Shown: in pieces, positions 38,845 through 50,790 of the stretch
Layout of the letters: every line of letters begins with the position of its first letter
How positions within the stretch are numbered: position 1 is the stretch's first letter
Origin: Pleurotus djamor
Taxonomy: Eukaryota > Basidiomycota > Agaricomycetes > Agaricales > Pleurotaceae
DNA length: 64,000 nucleotides
Reading direction: 5' to 3'
Assembly: GCA_029747585.1 (NCBI GenBank)
Contig: JAPEVF010000224.1
Coordinates: 1-64,000, forward strand
Translations under genes and position numbers: made by a program
Notes under the pieces: generated by a model
The model's database searches: none
The model's input: the letters and a program-made list of their open reading frames with translations, nothing else
What the model was told of the DNA's origin: nothing

Positions 38845-40380
38845 ATGGTAAATTAAGTAATCGTAATCACCTTAAGACATTGGAGAACTGAAATACTTTA
38901 CTCTCAGGCTCGCGTTTACACGGACACGGCTGCTCAGGAGGCCGTCGACGAGCAAATTGCGGCGAGAATCATCGCCCAACGAGCCGAAATTTGCGCTATG
39001 AAATCGCGTCGAAATGCCCACTGTGCTGTCGCCCATCTTCCCGATGAGGTTCTGGCACTAGTCTTCGAGCACTTCCAGGTGTTTGTTGGGAATACTTGGC
39101 ACCTCCTAAACCAAGTATGCACCCATTGGCGGGCAGTTGCTACGAATACGCCGCAGTTATGGTCGAAAGTCAACTTGAATCGTGCCGATTTTGCTCGGAT
39201 TCAGCTTCAACGAACTCGATCAGTACCCATTGATCTGACATGCCGGCTACCTCAGGTCGAGGACGAGGTGAACGAGCTTTGTTCCCTTGTCCGGGAAGCT
39301 ATCACACCGTCTACCCGTATTCGGTCACTGAACCTACGATCAGACATTCCTTTAGGTCGCTTCCTTCATCTGGAACCTATCCACGCGCAAGCACCGACTC
39401 TCCAGAGCCTTATGGTCGCTTATACCGGTCAGGAACCGGCAGGACCTCTGGACACACTGGATGAGATGTTAAGGCTCAGGTGCCTCTCAATCTCTTTCAT
39501 TCCGATGCCAGTAGATCTGCCAATTCTCCCCTTTATGACACGGTTGGACGTCTCTTGTTGTAAACATGACTGTTACCCTGTTACCACCTCTCAGCTTGTC
39601 CGCGCTCTGGAACGCATGCCCTTAATCGAGTTCGTCCACGTTCATCACGTCGTGCATGAAGACTCCGACACATCATCCCCTCCATTATCCCTTCCGTCTC
39701 TGAGAGAATTCAAGATTCGTTCCAGTGCTTCAACAGCCTCTCGACTGTTCGACCGAATCGATTTCCCCGCATCGACTTGCTTGCAAATCACATGTGAGGA
39801 CAAGGGAAAGGATGGGATGCGTCGGTTGGCCAGCCTTTGCTATGTCCTCAAGCGATTCCCGCACCCCAACACCCCCACTTTCGACCAGCTCAGACTGACC
39901 ACGATTTGTGACGAGATTAAAATATCCCTCATATCCACAACCGAACACATTGAACGAAAAATCTCTTTCCATTCCCTCGAGCACACCATGGATTACGCGT
40001 CGTTATTCCACTTCCTCCGAATGGAAACTGTCGTTACCCTCACATGCAACATGGTCGTCGCGTACCGCTTTTTGCGGATACTTTTTTCCCTGTTCACTTC
40101 CCTGAAGCATCTCCGCGTTTTGAAGTACCCAACGGATTATGTCCATCGTTTGCTACAGGGTCTCCTGAAAACTGGGAAGGGTATCATCCCACCCACGCCT
40201 GCATTAGAGACTATTAGTGGGGATTTCTATACCGATAACCAGGTCAAAGCGCTTGAGGCCATCTTCAAGGAGAGGTCGAAGCTTGGGATTCCTATCAAGG
40301 CCCTTTCGACAATCAAGCCACCGACAGTTAGCCTGTCTCACTTATGTGAAGAATTTGGCGTGTGTTTAGACCTTGTTTAA
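38845..40380 (+). CDS. F-box protein 5
   Basis: CDS is 38845-38847 (ATG only) joined to 38908-40380, 60-nt intron (GTAAAT...CTCAG); 491 aa. Exon 2 begins ARVYTDTAAQEAVDEQI, then MKSRRNAHCAVAHLPDEVLA and LNQVCTHWRAVATNTPQLW of the F-box-like domain. A leucine-rich region follows, ending LGIPIKALSTIKPP...CEEFGVCLDLV. First of two family members on the plus strand, opposite in direction to the four at 6-20 kb. Predicted substrate receptor of an SCF ubiquitin ligase. An internal ATG at 38998 would drop the conserved helix, so it is not used. Confidence 0.87.
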
Positions 40381-41254
40381 CTACGTACACTCGCTCGGAC
40401 CACCGACCTGATCTCGAACCTCGGTACAGGTCCATATTGATTGCGAATTTCTCTTTTCGTTGACTTCTTTTCTACTCTCAAGTTGATCTTACTCAATAAT
40501 ACTGTGCCTTTTTGCGTTTTTATATACCGTTATAATTTTCATAAGCAGTGCGTGAACACTCCGCAATCGTTTCGACGCTGACCTAGTTTTTGGGAGCACC
40601 ATACCTCACGTGACCACGCGTCGATTGAGCAACGCGACACCGTGGGACTTATCTTCAATCTTGGACCACCTCCTCGAGTTTCTTATTGTCGTCCTCAATG
40701 TATGTCGCTTTTTTTTCCGTCTAATAATCCTTCGTTGCTCACTCAACTCGCATAGAACATATATAACATAACCATCACTACAGATGTTTACTCCGAGTCG
40801 CGAAATTTGCCGTGTGTCTGCCGTCTGGCTTGTCTCGGCCAGTGGTATACTTACCGCTTCCTCAGAAGGAGGGTAGGACGATGAAAAGGTCCTACGACTT
40901 CGCTACAAGTAGATCAGATCCCGAACCCAACCCTCTGTTCGACTCATGGAGAACTTCAAGATTGTTAATGGATGGACTTCGCGCGCAAATAGCTCTTCTT
41001 GGGGAATTGACTAGGTGCGTTCAGGATGTATTCGCTGCTCGTCATCTACTGAATCTCATCTTACCCAGAACCGACCTTTCGTCCGACATCAAGTAGACTT
41101 CATTGAACCGATCATGGAACCAACGCCATCATCATACGCACATGCCGCTCGCCTTGTATCCCTCACTTTCGCTTCGGGATGTCGATGAACGTTTGAGCTG
41201 GTGATACCCCCAGCCAGACGCGATGGAATCCGACGTGCGAGCTATTATCCAGAG
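40381..41254. other. Spacer with one small frame
   Basis: A plus-strand frame at 40812-41096 (inside it TMKRSYDFATSRSDPEPN and LLMDGLRAQIALLGELTRC) has coding-like composition but no known relative. Otherwise only the 3' flank of F-box gene 5 is seen. Confidence 0.3.
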
Positions 41255-41311
41255 CTCGGCCGCCCTTGAAGCTTGAAGCTTTATCGATGATCTTCCGTCG
41301 CAGCTGTCTCA

Positions 41312-41347
41312 TTGACGGTGAGCACACATTTGACGGTGAGCACACAT
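41312..41347. repeat. 18-nt tandem duplication inside copy A
   Basis: Two perfect adjacent units of TTGACGGTGAGCACACAT at the position of the exon-11 splice donor (GACGGTACGT in the intact gene). It duplicates the donor site. Confidence 0.9.
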
Positions 41348-42117
41348 TGCTCCGCCCCATCCCTTTTCCGAATAATCCTCCTCACCCTCATTCTCATTAT
41401 CTCCAGAGCCTCAACGCTGGTCAACCGCCATCCTTCTCCCTCGCCTACATTGGCTGTGGGTCCTCTTCGTGGAGCGGGGAAGGTAACCAAGTGGTAAGTT
41501 CTCTTCTCGCGATGAATTACCCCGACTCACAAGCATCCCTCATAGTTGGATCTTGGGTCGCTGCGGCAGTTGTCGCTGAAGTAGCGACTAGGACGTTGAC
41601 AGTGGAGGCACCGAGCTATGCGACAATCATGGTACTGGACTTCCCGTTCCCAAACCTCGGAGGAGAGACATTGATACCATCTTCGACGGCAACGACTACG
41701 GCTGTGGCTGGATCAGGAGTTCAAGGACAGAAAGGTCAACAACAGCCACCGCAGCTCGGAAGATCGTTGGCGTCCAGGTTCTTGTGCTGCATGTTGAATC
41801 ATACTAGGGAGACTAGTACGCACCCTCTCCCTTTTGGTCGTTTTTCTGTCCCTTACTCTCTCGCTCCTAGTCCTCCTTTACGTGAAGCTTCTTCGCTCAA
41901 TCCATCCTCGACTAACCCACGATCCCTCAAGAGCGCCCATGCTCCGTCGTTTTCAGCGGCGTATAGAGCATCGATGACCATCTTGACGTCCCCACGGAGC
42001 AGTTCAGGACCTCTCCCGTTTCAAGTGCGTGCATCGGGAGCATGTGGACGTCTGCGTTCTTAGAAGCGGTAAGCTCACCTCTTTGGATCGACCTTGTCTC
42101 TTTCGTACTTTGCCTGT

Positions 42118-42187
42118 GACCATGGACAAGGTCGTCGTGATGTATCACTTCCTTTACCTACCACCTGTATGACCGCGGACAAGGTCG
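42118..42187 (+). repeat. Paired intronic motif in copy A
   Basis: GACCATGGACAAGGTCG at 42118-42134 and GACCGCGGACAAGGTCG at 42171-42187, matching the pair in intron 14 of the intact gene. Confidence 0.75.
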
Positions 42188-42665
42188 CTTCCCGTTCTTC
42201 TCTCCCTTCTTCCATCATCGCCATAGTTCTTACTCTTCGTCGTGTTGATCCTGCCCCCACTCACCACCCCGTACCTGAGTTTCTCCCATTCAACACGCTT
42301 TTTCTGAATGCTGACTGAGTTCTAGGTTATCTTCGGTGCCGTTGTCACGTGGGGTCTCAAGTTCAATATGGCTTCTCCTGCATCCTTTTTTCAACGCTGT
42401 CTAGTGCCGCAGGCGCGCTCGGAGCACTTTAGTATGGTCCCATTCCCTTCCATAACAACATGCGGCTTACCTTCCCCTCCCAGTAATCAAACTCACCAAG
42501 CTGGCTAGCTGCTCGCTTCGAGCGCTGGGGCTTTGGTTGCCTCCTCTGCACCCGTACCTGTTGGCGGAACTTTTGGCGGCTCACTTTTCGATGGCGAGCT
42601 GGATATATTTTCTGGTCGAACGAGACTCCTTTTGGCAATGAAGTTTCGTCTTCCTTCCCGGTACG

Positions 42666-43288
42666 TGCTCTTTGTCACGTTCACCATCGCATTCTTCTGA
42701 AGCTGATATCATGTCAGTTCTTCCAATCGCCAACAACGAATCGCCAGCCCCTGCTACCCAGCAGATGCACGATACGATGGTCGTTTCATTCGCGAAGAGT
42801 GTTGATTCCATTTGCGACAACGAAAGCATCAGCACTCTACTAAAGCTATTCGCTCGGGCAATGCCTTTCCCAGGTAGTCGAGCTCTGCGGGGTCAAGCGG
42901 AGAGTTGTCCATAATACTCTATGGCGGTCCATCCCCGAGTACCAACGGTCAATGGGTCAGAGAGAGAGGACAAGACGCTCGGGGAACCATCTACAACGGG
43001 GATCTGCTCCTTTTCGGTCAAATCCTGCAGTACTCAATGACCTGCCTCCTTCGACGTAATACCCACAACCATCGTTGTACTTCCCACTCCAATAGAACCA
43101 GTTTCTCGCCTAGATACTTCATACCACCTATACCTCCTTCTCAGAGCTTCAGCAAACTTGAAGACGCGCGTCTTTCCCATCTGATGATCTAATCAAGATG
43201 ATTGAGGTTTCTTCCCAATACCTCTTCTGTACCTCAACGCTCTCATCATCTCCTCGAACAATCCTGGTTATTCCGCAACGTTCTGACA
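42666..43288. other. Spacer with a small frame
   Basis: A plus-strand frame from about 42711 to 42914 (MSVLPIANNESPAPATQQMH...) has coding-like composition but no relative I know. The promoter of F-box gene 6 lies at the end. Confidence 0.3.
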
Positions 43289-44821
43289 ATGGTATGTCAA
43301 CATCAAAACATGTTTGATGAGCAATTTTGAAACGACTGAACCGACATTCAGGTGCAAGTATTCACTAACATGGCCGCCCAGGAAGTCATCGATAAGGAGA
43401 TTGCAGACGTCCAGGCCACCCTCTGCGCTCTCAAAACGCGCAGAAACACTCATTCTGCCATTGCTCATCTTCCTGACGACATCCTTGCCCTCGTATTCCT
43501 GGAAGTTCGATCTACGCAAGCCTCTCGTTGGTTCCTTGTCAATGAAGTTTGTACGCATTGGAGGACCGTTGCGGTGACTACGCCCCAGCTGTGGACGCAA
43601 ATTTCTTTTGACTGTCCGCGTCAGGCCCAATTCCAGCTTCAGAGGGCAAAATCTGCGCCGCTGGACGTGACTTGTGTAATGCCTAGCTCGTACCTGGAGT
43701 ATCATCCACTGTGGCCCTTTCTTACAGAGGTCGCAAGCCCAACCTACCGCATCCGTGCCTTGCACCTCTGTACGTATGAAGTGCAGCCGGTGCACAGATT
43801 TCTCCTATCAGATCTTATCCATCCGCAAGCATCTTCGCTCGAAGTACTCCACATACAGTCTGAAGCTGATCATTATCATACGTTATCCGCCCTTGAGAGT
43901 CTGGGAAATTGGGATGAGCTCCCCGAACTCAAACACTTCCATCTGAATTTTCCAATGCCCGTGAGGCTGCCATTCCTTCCGAGCCTGACCCTCTTTCGAT
44001 GCCTCGCCTACAATCTCACAGTTTCGTCGTTGCTCCGAGCTTTGGCATGTATGCCTTCCATCGAGGACGCCTCCTTCCAGCACGTCAAGTTTGATGCTGA
44101 TGCCTCCCTACCAACCCTCCCCATCATTCTCCCCAAACTAAAGTGTTTGGACATCCTCGCCATGAAGTCTAATTCATCTCAAATATTCGCCTCACTGGAC
44201 ATTCCTCTTACGGCAACGGTCGTAGCAGGCATCTATGATGATGGTCCTCTAGACGTCGCTAATGCGCACACGTTAATTTCTCAGTTCTACGGAAGCATGG
44301 TTCCGTCATCTATGAACGAATTCGAGCTGAAGCTCGAGGTGAACTACACCACCATCCAGATGACTTTCAGTTCCCCGATTCGTGATGGACAGCGCACAAT
44401 AATCTTGTCCGACCTCGAGGAAACGGGCAATCGGCTCCGCATGTTTGACGTCCTACCCACGGAATTGTTCACCTCGTTGACCTGCGATTTCCGAAGCAGT
44501 TTTCATCTCATCGCCGTTCTCCTTCCCCGCTTCACCCGTCTGAAGAAGTTGGATATGCAGTCTATGTTCGAGCAGGGACATATTTCTGCACTCAAGACGC
44601 TGCTCAAAGCGGACGATGGGGATACCCTTCCACCACTCCCCAAACTAGAGCACCTGAGTGGTTATTTTGATGCGCCTGCGTGCGTCCAGGTGCTTGAAAC
44701 AATCATCAGCGAGAGAGTCGGTCTTGGAATTCCCATACAAACGATAGCGACGGCCCAGCTACACAAGAATGCAGTTGACCATCTACCAGAACAGTTCGGC
44801 GTATCATTAGTTCTCTTCTAG
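43289..44821 (+). CDS. F-box protein 6
   Basis: CDS is 43289-43291 (ATG only) joined to 43352-44821, 60-nt intron (GTATGT...TTCAG); 490 aa. Exon 2 opens VQVFTNMAAQEVIDKEIAD, then LKTRRNTHSAIAHLPDDILA and VNEVCTHWRTVAVTTPQLW. The leucine-rich part ends LGIPIQTIATAQLHKNAVDHL...FGVSLVLF. This is the best example of the family structure. Unlike its relatives it also has an ATG early in exon 2 (43370), which could allow initiation without the first exon. Predicted SCF ubiquitin-ligase adaptor; substrate unknown. Confidence 0.88.
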
Positions 44822-47394
44822 TCGCATCTACATCCCACAATTGGTATATACTATTCATATGATGCATACAACTCCAAATCACGCATTGACTCATTATTTT
44901 TCGACCGTTCATAAAACTCTCGTAACGCGATTTCGGGGTCAATTCCGATGTAGCTACTAGAGGGGTGTTCCACAGTGGATTTCTACTTGTTCATTCATGC
45001 TTCGAGGCGTATGAAGAATGATTCACGGTGTTTCTACCGTGTATCTCGATGCACGGCACTTCCGTCCTCGAATTGAATATCCTTACTTCGGCTGTACTAT
45101 GATTGATATCGTTTCAAGTGGTGACCTCCATATGTAGACGTCCACTAGAAAGAGCCAGCCCAGTATCGTCGTAAAAGACGAGAAACTTACACGATCTCAC
45201 CGTATTTAATGCCCTCCAGAGTTTAATCATTCAAAAGGCTCGCTCGAACTCTCAGCGGTCCATGTCCAAGCATCGCGAACGTTTCTTTAAGCCTATTTCG
45301 GAGATGAACCCGTCGACTACCGATGGCGATTCGGCGCGAAGAGCTCTATCAGCACCGTTTGAGGAGAGAACGTAGAAACTCACTGTGATGGGCTTCCTAC
45401 GCGGTCCAACAAGCGAAAAGTCAAAAATTATTCGGTAGTTCATCACAGCCGTCTTGTCCTGAATTTTGAATGCCCGTCGTCCGGAGTGTTCGCTGGGGGT
45501 TTACGCTGGCTTTGGAGCTGGTCTTTTCGTAGTAGCTGGGTGTGGAGATCCACAGTGGGATGTTGGGAGGACCTGGAAGCCGGCGTCCGAAAGCTATAAA
45601 GACGGAGGACGGTTATCAGCGACGTTGGACCACCAGAAAATGCGAAACATACCTCTCGCGTTAAGTTCCTTACAGTCTTAGTAACGGTTGGACTAGAGCG
45701 CTCGAGTATCTCTTCATAACATGAGTATCCCGAGGTACCACATCCCAAGGGGTTCAACGTAGAGCTGAGACATTGTCAGTCGCGCCCGTTCGGTTCTCAG
45801 CCGATGGAGTTCAGTTACCTTGGTTGTTATGGGGTCCGTGAGGTCGACGTAGCCTGAATAAGCTCTCAAGTCACTAGTTAATCGGGTGTAGATGGAGAAA
45901 GAGGTATAGTAAGTACTTCATCCCAGACGAAAGATCGTCGTCGCGAGAAAGCTAACGGAAGAGTCTATGCTGACTTATTGAGCCTTTGATGTCGCAGTAC
46001 CGTGATCCGGGCTCCTGATTTGGATGCTGTACAGTCACGGAGATTAGCTCAAGGCTAGAGAAAATGGCCTTGGATGGCACTATGAATAGGTTTCGACACA
46101 AGGAGTACATACGATGTCGCACCGTGCGCAGGAAGAACTGTCGTGAGTTACTCCCAATAATCTCATTTCCTACGTGGCCTTCCTAGCGTTCACGTTCTCC
46201 AAGGATCAAGTTTAACGCTCGGAGACTTATTCAGAGACGTGCAGGGATGACGCAAAATGCAAGTAAAATGTCCTTGATATTCGAAAGCTTGAAAACTCAA
46301 AGCTTCGGCTTGGGCTAAGATAAGCGGAAGTCATAAGAGGGTGTACACGATAAAAGATAGTCTAAGTACATGTACACTCGCAAGGCTTTGAGCTGGTGAA
46401 GGTGGCACCTATACGAACTTGAAGCTGGGATAAAGAGAGATGGTGGAAACGAAAACGGCATAAGCGCTCGATCGCTAGATTACCTTTGATCGACGGCGCT
46501 TCTTCGCAAGCTTTTTCTCCACGACCACATCTGCCCACATCTTCTACTTTCCCCGCCGATTCCGTATAAAGGAGCTGCGCAATCCACACCATCGCCGATT
46601 CCGTTAGGATTTCATCAACGAAGAAGATGAAAATGGGATCATACTATGAATGACGGCGTGCTATGCCATCAAGTGAAGGACGTGTACGTCCGTTTCGTCG
46701 TTTCTCTTACCGAGTCTCATATCCTCTCCGTGCTCCCCTAGCCTTACAATTACAATGGCCGAGCCCCTCACACGACTTTTCCATCCCGCCACGGCCCACG
46801 GGTATCACTCGCTAGCCTCCCCAGTCAAAGACGTTCACTTTAGCACCCGTGATGTAATTGGTGGGGGAGACGGATGCAGCAGGAAATGGCTGAATGACGG
46901 TGGTATCGGTTCTATGGGGAGTCATTCCGTTTACCGGGACTTTCTTCATCACGAACCACGGCGTTTCGATAATGCGGGTGGATCTCAAGTGCGTTCCTAT
47001 ACTCTCTATGTGTTCCATTTACAATAAATAATACCCTCTAGTACGCGCCCTTTACGTCCTTTCTGTCTTCGTTGACTGCGTCTGCCAAAACTCTGAATCC
47101 ATGCGCTGCTCATCTCCCGTTGTAGGAGATCCTTGCACGACAACCTTGGCTTCGCCTCCCCCATTTCGCAGTCAACCACCTGCTCCTGCAACGAGAAGCA
47201 CAACCGTCCCAGTTCGGCGGGTACCAAAACAAGTACTCAGGTTCTCGATGTCTCTATCTCGTGCGCACCTCCTTCCTTCTAACCTCTTAGCTCATGAACT
47301 ATCTGACATCCTCTCATAGCCATAAACGATGACTCTCCAGCGACGACGTACTCCCCCAACCCCCGATTCCTGACCCTCCGTCCGACACTCGACT
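44822..47394. other. Gene-poor stretch
   Basis: About 2.6 kb without a supported gene. Frames at 45443-45757 (minus) and 46755-47027 (plus) have no motif. Several GT and AG sites occur but no consistent chain of exons was found. Confidence 0.3.
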
Positions 47395-49280
47395 GGGTTA
47401 CGGATCATCCAGGCGACTTCCGGTTAGGGAGCTCGAGGACAGAAAGATGCACAACAACGGCAGCATCAACCGCGGAGATCATTCACTTTGGAGGTTATGC
47501 GCTGCGTGTCAGACTGTACAAGGGAAACTAGTACGTCGCCAGCGCTTCGTTCGTCCTTTTTTTCTNGTTTATCGCTTATCGTGTCGTACCTAGTCCTTCT
47601 CTGCGCGCGTCGAAGCTTCTTTGCTCAAGCTATCATCGATCAACCTTCCAATGCTCTGAAGAGCTCATACGCCCGTCGTTCTCCACGGCGTACCAAGCAT
47701 CGAAGATGACCTTCGAGTCCGTCAAGGGGGATCAGGACCTTGCCCATCGCGAACGCGTGCTTTTTGAGCATGTCGAAGTCTGTGTTTTGTGCGACGACCA
47801 TTTTATGATACATCCTCGTCCCTCTCGTCTTTATGGTTCCCTTTCCTACCTGTGACCATGGACAAGGTCGTTATGATGTATCCGTTCCCCGCCTACTTTT
47901 CGTACGACCATGGACAAGGTCGCTCTTTTTGCGCTTTCCTTCGTACACTCTCCCCATTCCCTTCGTCCCTCCATATCCTCCCATTGTTTACCCCTTCCAT
48001 CTCACGCTCGACCTCTTCCTGTTAATTTCGTTCTACCACTGTCGATTAGCTTACACGCCGATCTCTCACTTTTTACTAGGTCGTCTTTGGTTGCGTTGCC
48101 GCCCGTCGGTACAAATCCACAGCGAATTCTGCTGCTCTGCTGTAGGAGAGCTAGATCAAGCTTGTCTCTTTATGACCCAGGCTGCGCAATATAGTTCATG
48201 GGCTAGGGAAGTCTTGGTGCGTGAGGTTGCTTTCGTACGACGATGAGTTGCTTACATGTCTGCTCCAGCCGATCCTCATCGAGCCCAACGAGAAGACTCG
48301 TCATGCGTTGGCGACCGCTCAAGCTGGAGCTTCCACTACTCCCTCCACATCAAGCAAGAATCCACGGTCGATGACGATTGGGATGCCCCCGCTGGACGAG
48401 CACGACCCATTTCGACGGGGAAGGAGGCACCCGGTCAACTCGTCTACGCACTTGACCCGATAACGACAGTACCAACCAATGTCCGCAGCAGCAACCGATG
48501 CAACTACCACACCAGCCATCGGCCCATTCCTCTACGCATGTCCACCATCTTGACACAGAGACCCAGGGTATCGCTGTTTACCCCGCTAGTCAGCCTACCT
48601 CCCATTCGCATCCCCTTGGGTGGATTCTTGTCCGTCCACGATAACAGACCGTCGACCATCAGATCCATATGTCACCTCACATCCCGAGACGCGAATGTTC
48701 AATCCTCCTGATCTCCATTCCACCGCCTCTGTGCCGATATCACGAAGTCATCAGGCACGCGTGGTGTCGTCGTCGACCTCTTGGCAGCTCAGGTACCCAC
48801 CACCGCCGATAGGTCCATATGCTCACCCTCCTCAATCTCACGACCGAAGAAGCCCGGTCCATATGGATCGGTTACCAACGCCAACGTCGTATGAGTAGCC
48901 GGTAACGCCTAGCCATCCACATCCGCTCTCCCAACCTCGACATCGACGGGGTTTGCATCCGTATAGGCATCACACGCACCGTCCCCACGACCTTCAACCT
49001 TCTCAACAACAATCACTCCATCAAGTGATGGATACGACCCTGCCTTCCACGGTTCAGACTCGAAGCTTGCTCATCCCGAGCTCGCGCCGCTAGTTCTCGC
49101 GGAACACTGGAGGACCTCAGCATGCCACAGCTACGTTCCTTCGTATGGCTTGGACTTCTACGTACCTGCCTTCTTCTTGGGACTCTAGTAGTTACATGGC
49201 TTTTGTACTCAAGGACCACTGTTTTGTTTATTTATTTTTCTCTATCGCACACTCGAACGTTCTTTCTATCTTGCTCCCCG
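47395..49280 (+). pseudogene. Decayed partial copy B of the Zn2Cys6 transcription factor
   Basis: It follows the intact gene from late exon 13 through exon 16 and into the 3' untranslated region: VMRCVSDCTRETS near 47490, SFFAQAIIDQPSNALKSS near 47625, the intron-14 motif pair, an exon-15 remnant near 48085, LIEPNEKTRHALATAQA near 48280, ITDRRPSDPYVTSHPETRMF near 48645, SVPISRSHQARVVSSS and DRLPTPTSYE near 48870. Frames change repeatedly, there are internal stops, and the Zn cluster and most of the regulatory domain are absent. After the stop, the text CTTCTTCTTGGGACTCT matches the 3' flank of the intact gene. N at 47566 and 49369. Confidence 0.82.
47854..47922 (+). repeat. Paired intronic motif in copy B
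   Basis: GACCATGGACAAGGTCG occurs at 47854-47870 and again at 47906-47922, exact in both, matching the pair in intron 14 of the intact gene and in copy A. Confidence 0.75.
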
Positions 49281-50449
49281 CCTGTATACTCCTCTAGGAC
49301 ACCGACGCGAGCCTGTGACCTCCCGGTTGAGCTGACCTTTAGGATTAGCATTGGGTACGTCACCCCCCNTCCTGCTAATTTCTCTTGGGTCTCACCAACT
49401 TTCCTTTCGTTGTGTAGCGACAAGCATTCCATCTACTCGGGAGTCCTTCGCATGAACAGTGACGTTCGTTTAAAGGTCCAACTCAGCCTCAAGTTTCGCG
49501 TTCCACCTTCTCTCCACACCCCTCATCGCGTCCTAAGCTGCGCCGATTCGACCTTCCATTGGAACAACATGAAACCATGTCGGACGAGCGTGGTTTACCC
49601 CCTTGAACCGTTGGACCATTCAACCGACTCTAGCCGGAGGAATGAGGGTAGGATGAACGGAGTCATGGCGAAAACGAGGAAACGGGTCGGGAGTGGGATT
49701 ACGGTGGTGGCTCTGGTGCTGGGATCTCGTACTGGGCGCTGAGGGAGGTTGGAAAGTGGAGAAGACACACATCTGCTACGCCAGAATCAAGATTTGTAGC
49801 CATGCGGTTCGCCCCGTCGCATTCTGTCCGCGACGACTCAATCTCCATCTCTGATACCCCACCCGCCAAAGCTCATCATCTACATCAACCCCCTCCGCCC
49901 AAATTCTGGCCGTTTGTCGTACTCTTTTCAATACGACGCAGCTACACCCATACCCCTACCGAGCCGTTGACTCTGGTGCCTCTGGGGACTTTTACTGATG
50001 AGGAACAACCGCACCCCAGCATCCACGAACCGTCAACGGAACCCCATCGTTCTCTTTGGTTGGTAAGGATTCGTTCATCTTTACTCCATCTGATGTCTAT
50101 GTACTGAATGTCGTTTCCTGCAGGTGTGGTTGGCGTTCGGCAGTCCGTGACTGCTCGTCGTTCGAAGACCATCACCATCATTGCGCTTGCTCCCACCGTA
50201 ATCGATCCACGGATTATGCGCTATTCGTCTTCGCTTTGAACGGTTACGCGGCGCGTATCGGCAGGCAATCGACACGCTGCGCTGTCAGATCATGGTAGGA
50301 GGCAAATGAAGAGGAAAAAGGCGGAGGATAAGGAGGAGGTCGTGTATGAGGTGAAGGAAGACGAAGAAGAGAACAAGGGCGAAGAAGCACATGAGGAGGA
50401 GGAGGAGCAAGGAGGAGGAGGGGCGTTGGACGTCCACTCAATTGGCAGG
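49281..50449. other. Possible unidentified coding stretch
   Basis: A frame at 49802-50058 (start MRFAPSHSVRDDSISI, with PPPPKFWPFVVLFSIRR) is followed by a good donor (TTGGTAAGG), and a very acidic and basic stretch (KKAEDKEEVVYEVKEDEEEN) lies at 50310-50420. This looks like parts of a membrane protein, but the exons do not join cleanly. Not called as a gene. Confidence 0.3.
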
Positions 50450-50790
50450 ACGTTTACCGGAACTTCAACCTGGTCTTCGGGATCTCTAGCTCGAGCTACC
50501 TCGCAGCGACAGCATATATCCCGAGCGTTGTCAATCCTACGGCTCGCAGCTCGCCACCACTACCGAAGACGTCTGGGTCCTCAAATCCAATCCTTCTACC
50601 AAAGTCGGGATTGGTGACAGCCTTTTCCTTCCTCTGCACTACAGCGACTTCGACCGCTGAGCGAACCCAATGCTGCGTCAAAGCCACATATGCTTCCCAC
50701 TGCGGTGCCCCCTTCTTTGGGCGTTACTCATGGTCCATGCTGGCAATCCAGGCAACGAAGGTACCACGGGAAGACGATATTACCGGCACC
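50450..50790 (+). repeat. Left arm of a diverged inverted duplication
   Basis: The text AATCCTTCTAC...GGGATTGGTGACAGCC, then CCTTTTCCTTCCTCTGCAC and GCGCC/GTGCCCCCTTCTTTGGG, matches the reverse complement of about 54890-55190. Both arms carry a coding-like frame: NPSTKVGIGDSLFLPLHYSD here, NPSTKPWIGEGLFLPLHHGD in the other arm. A shared ancestral gene in decay is likely. Confidence 0.6.

Larger units (their letters stand above)
41255..42665 (+). pseudogene. Decayed partial copy A of the Zn2Cys6 transcription factor
   Basis: The stretch follows the transcription factor gene (25158-29462) from exon 11 to the start of exon 16, introns included: PSFSLAYIGCGSS (exon 12), VAEVATRTLTVEAPSYATIM and CMLNHTRETS (exon 13), remnants of exon 14 near 41880-42060, the intron-14 motif pair, the exon-15 start VIFGAVVT near 42328, and GELDIFSGRTRLL of exon 16 near 42600. 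The exon-14 region is frame-broken, the N-terminal Zn cluster is absent, and exon 15 degenerates after about 20 codons. Retention of introns shows a DNA-level duplication, not retroposition. Confidence 0.8.

Noticed and set aside
41255..49280. Retroposed origin of the transcription factor copies
   Set aside because: Intron sequences, including the intron-14 motif pair, are present in both copies, and no poly-A tract follows.
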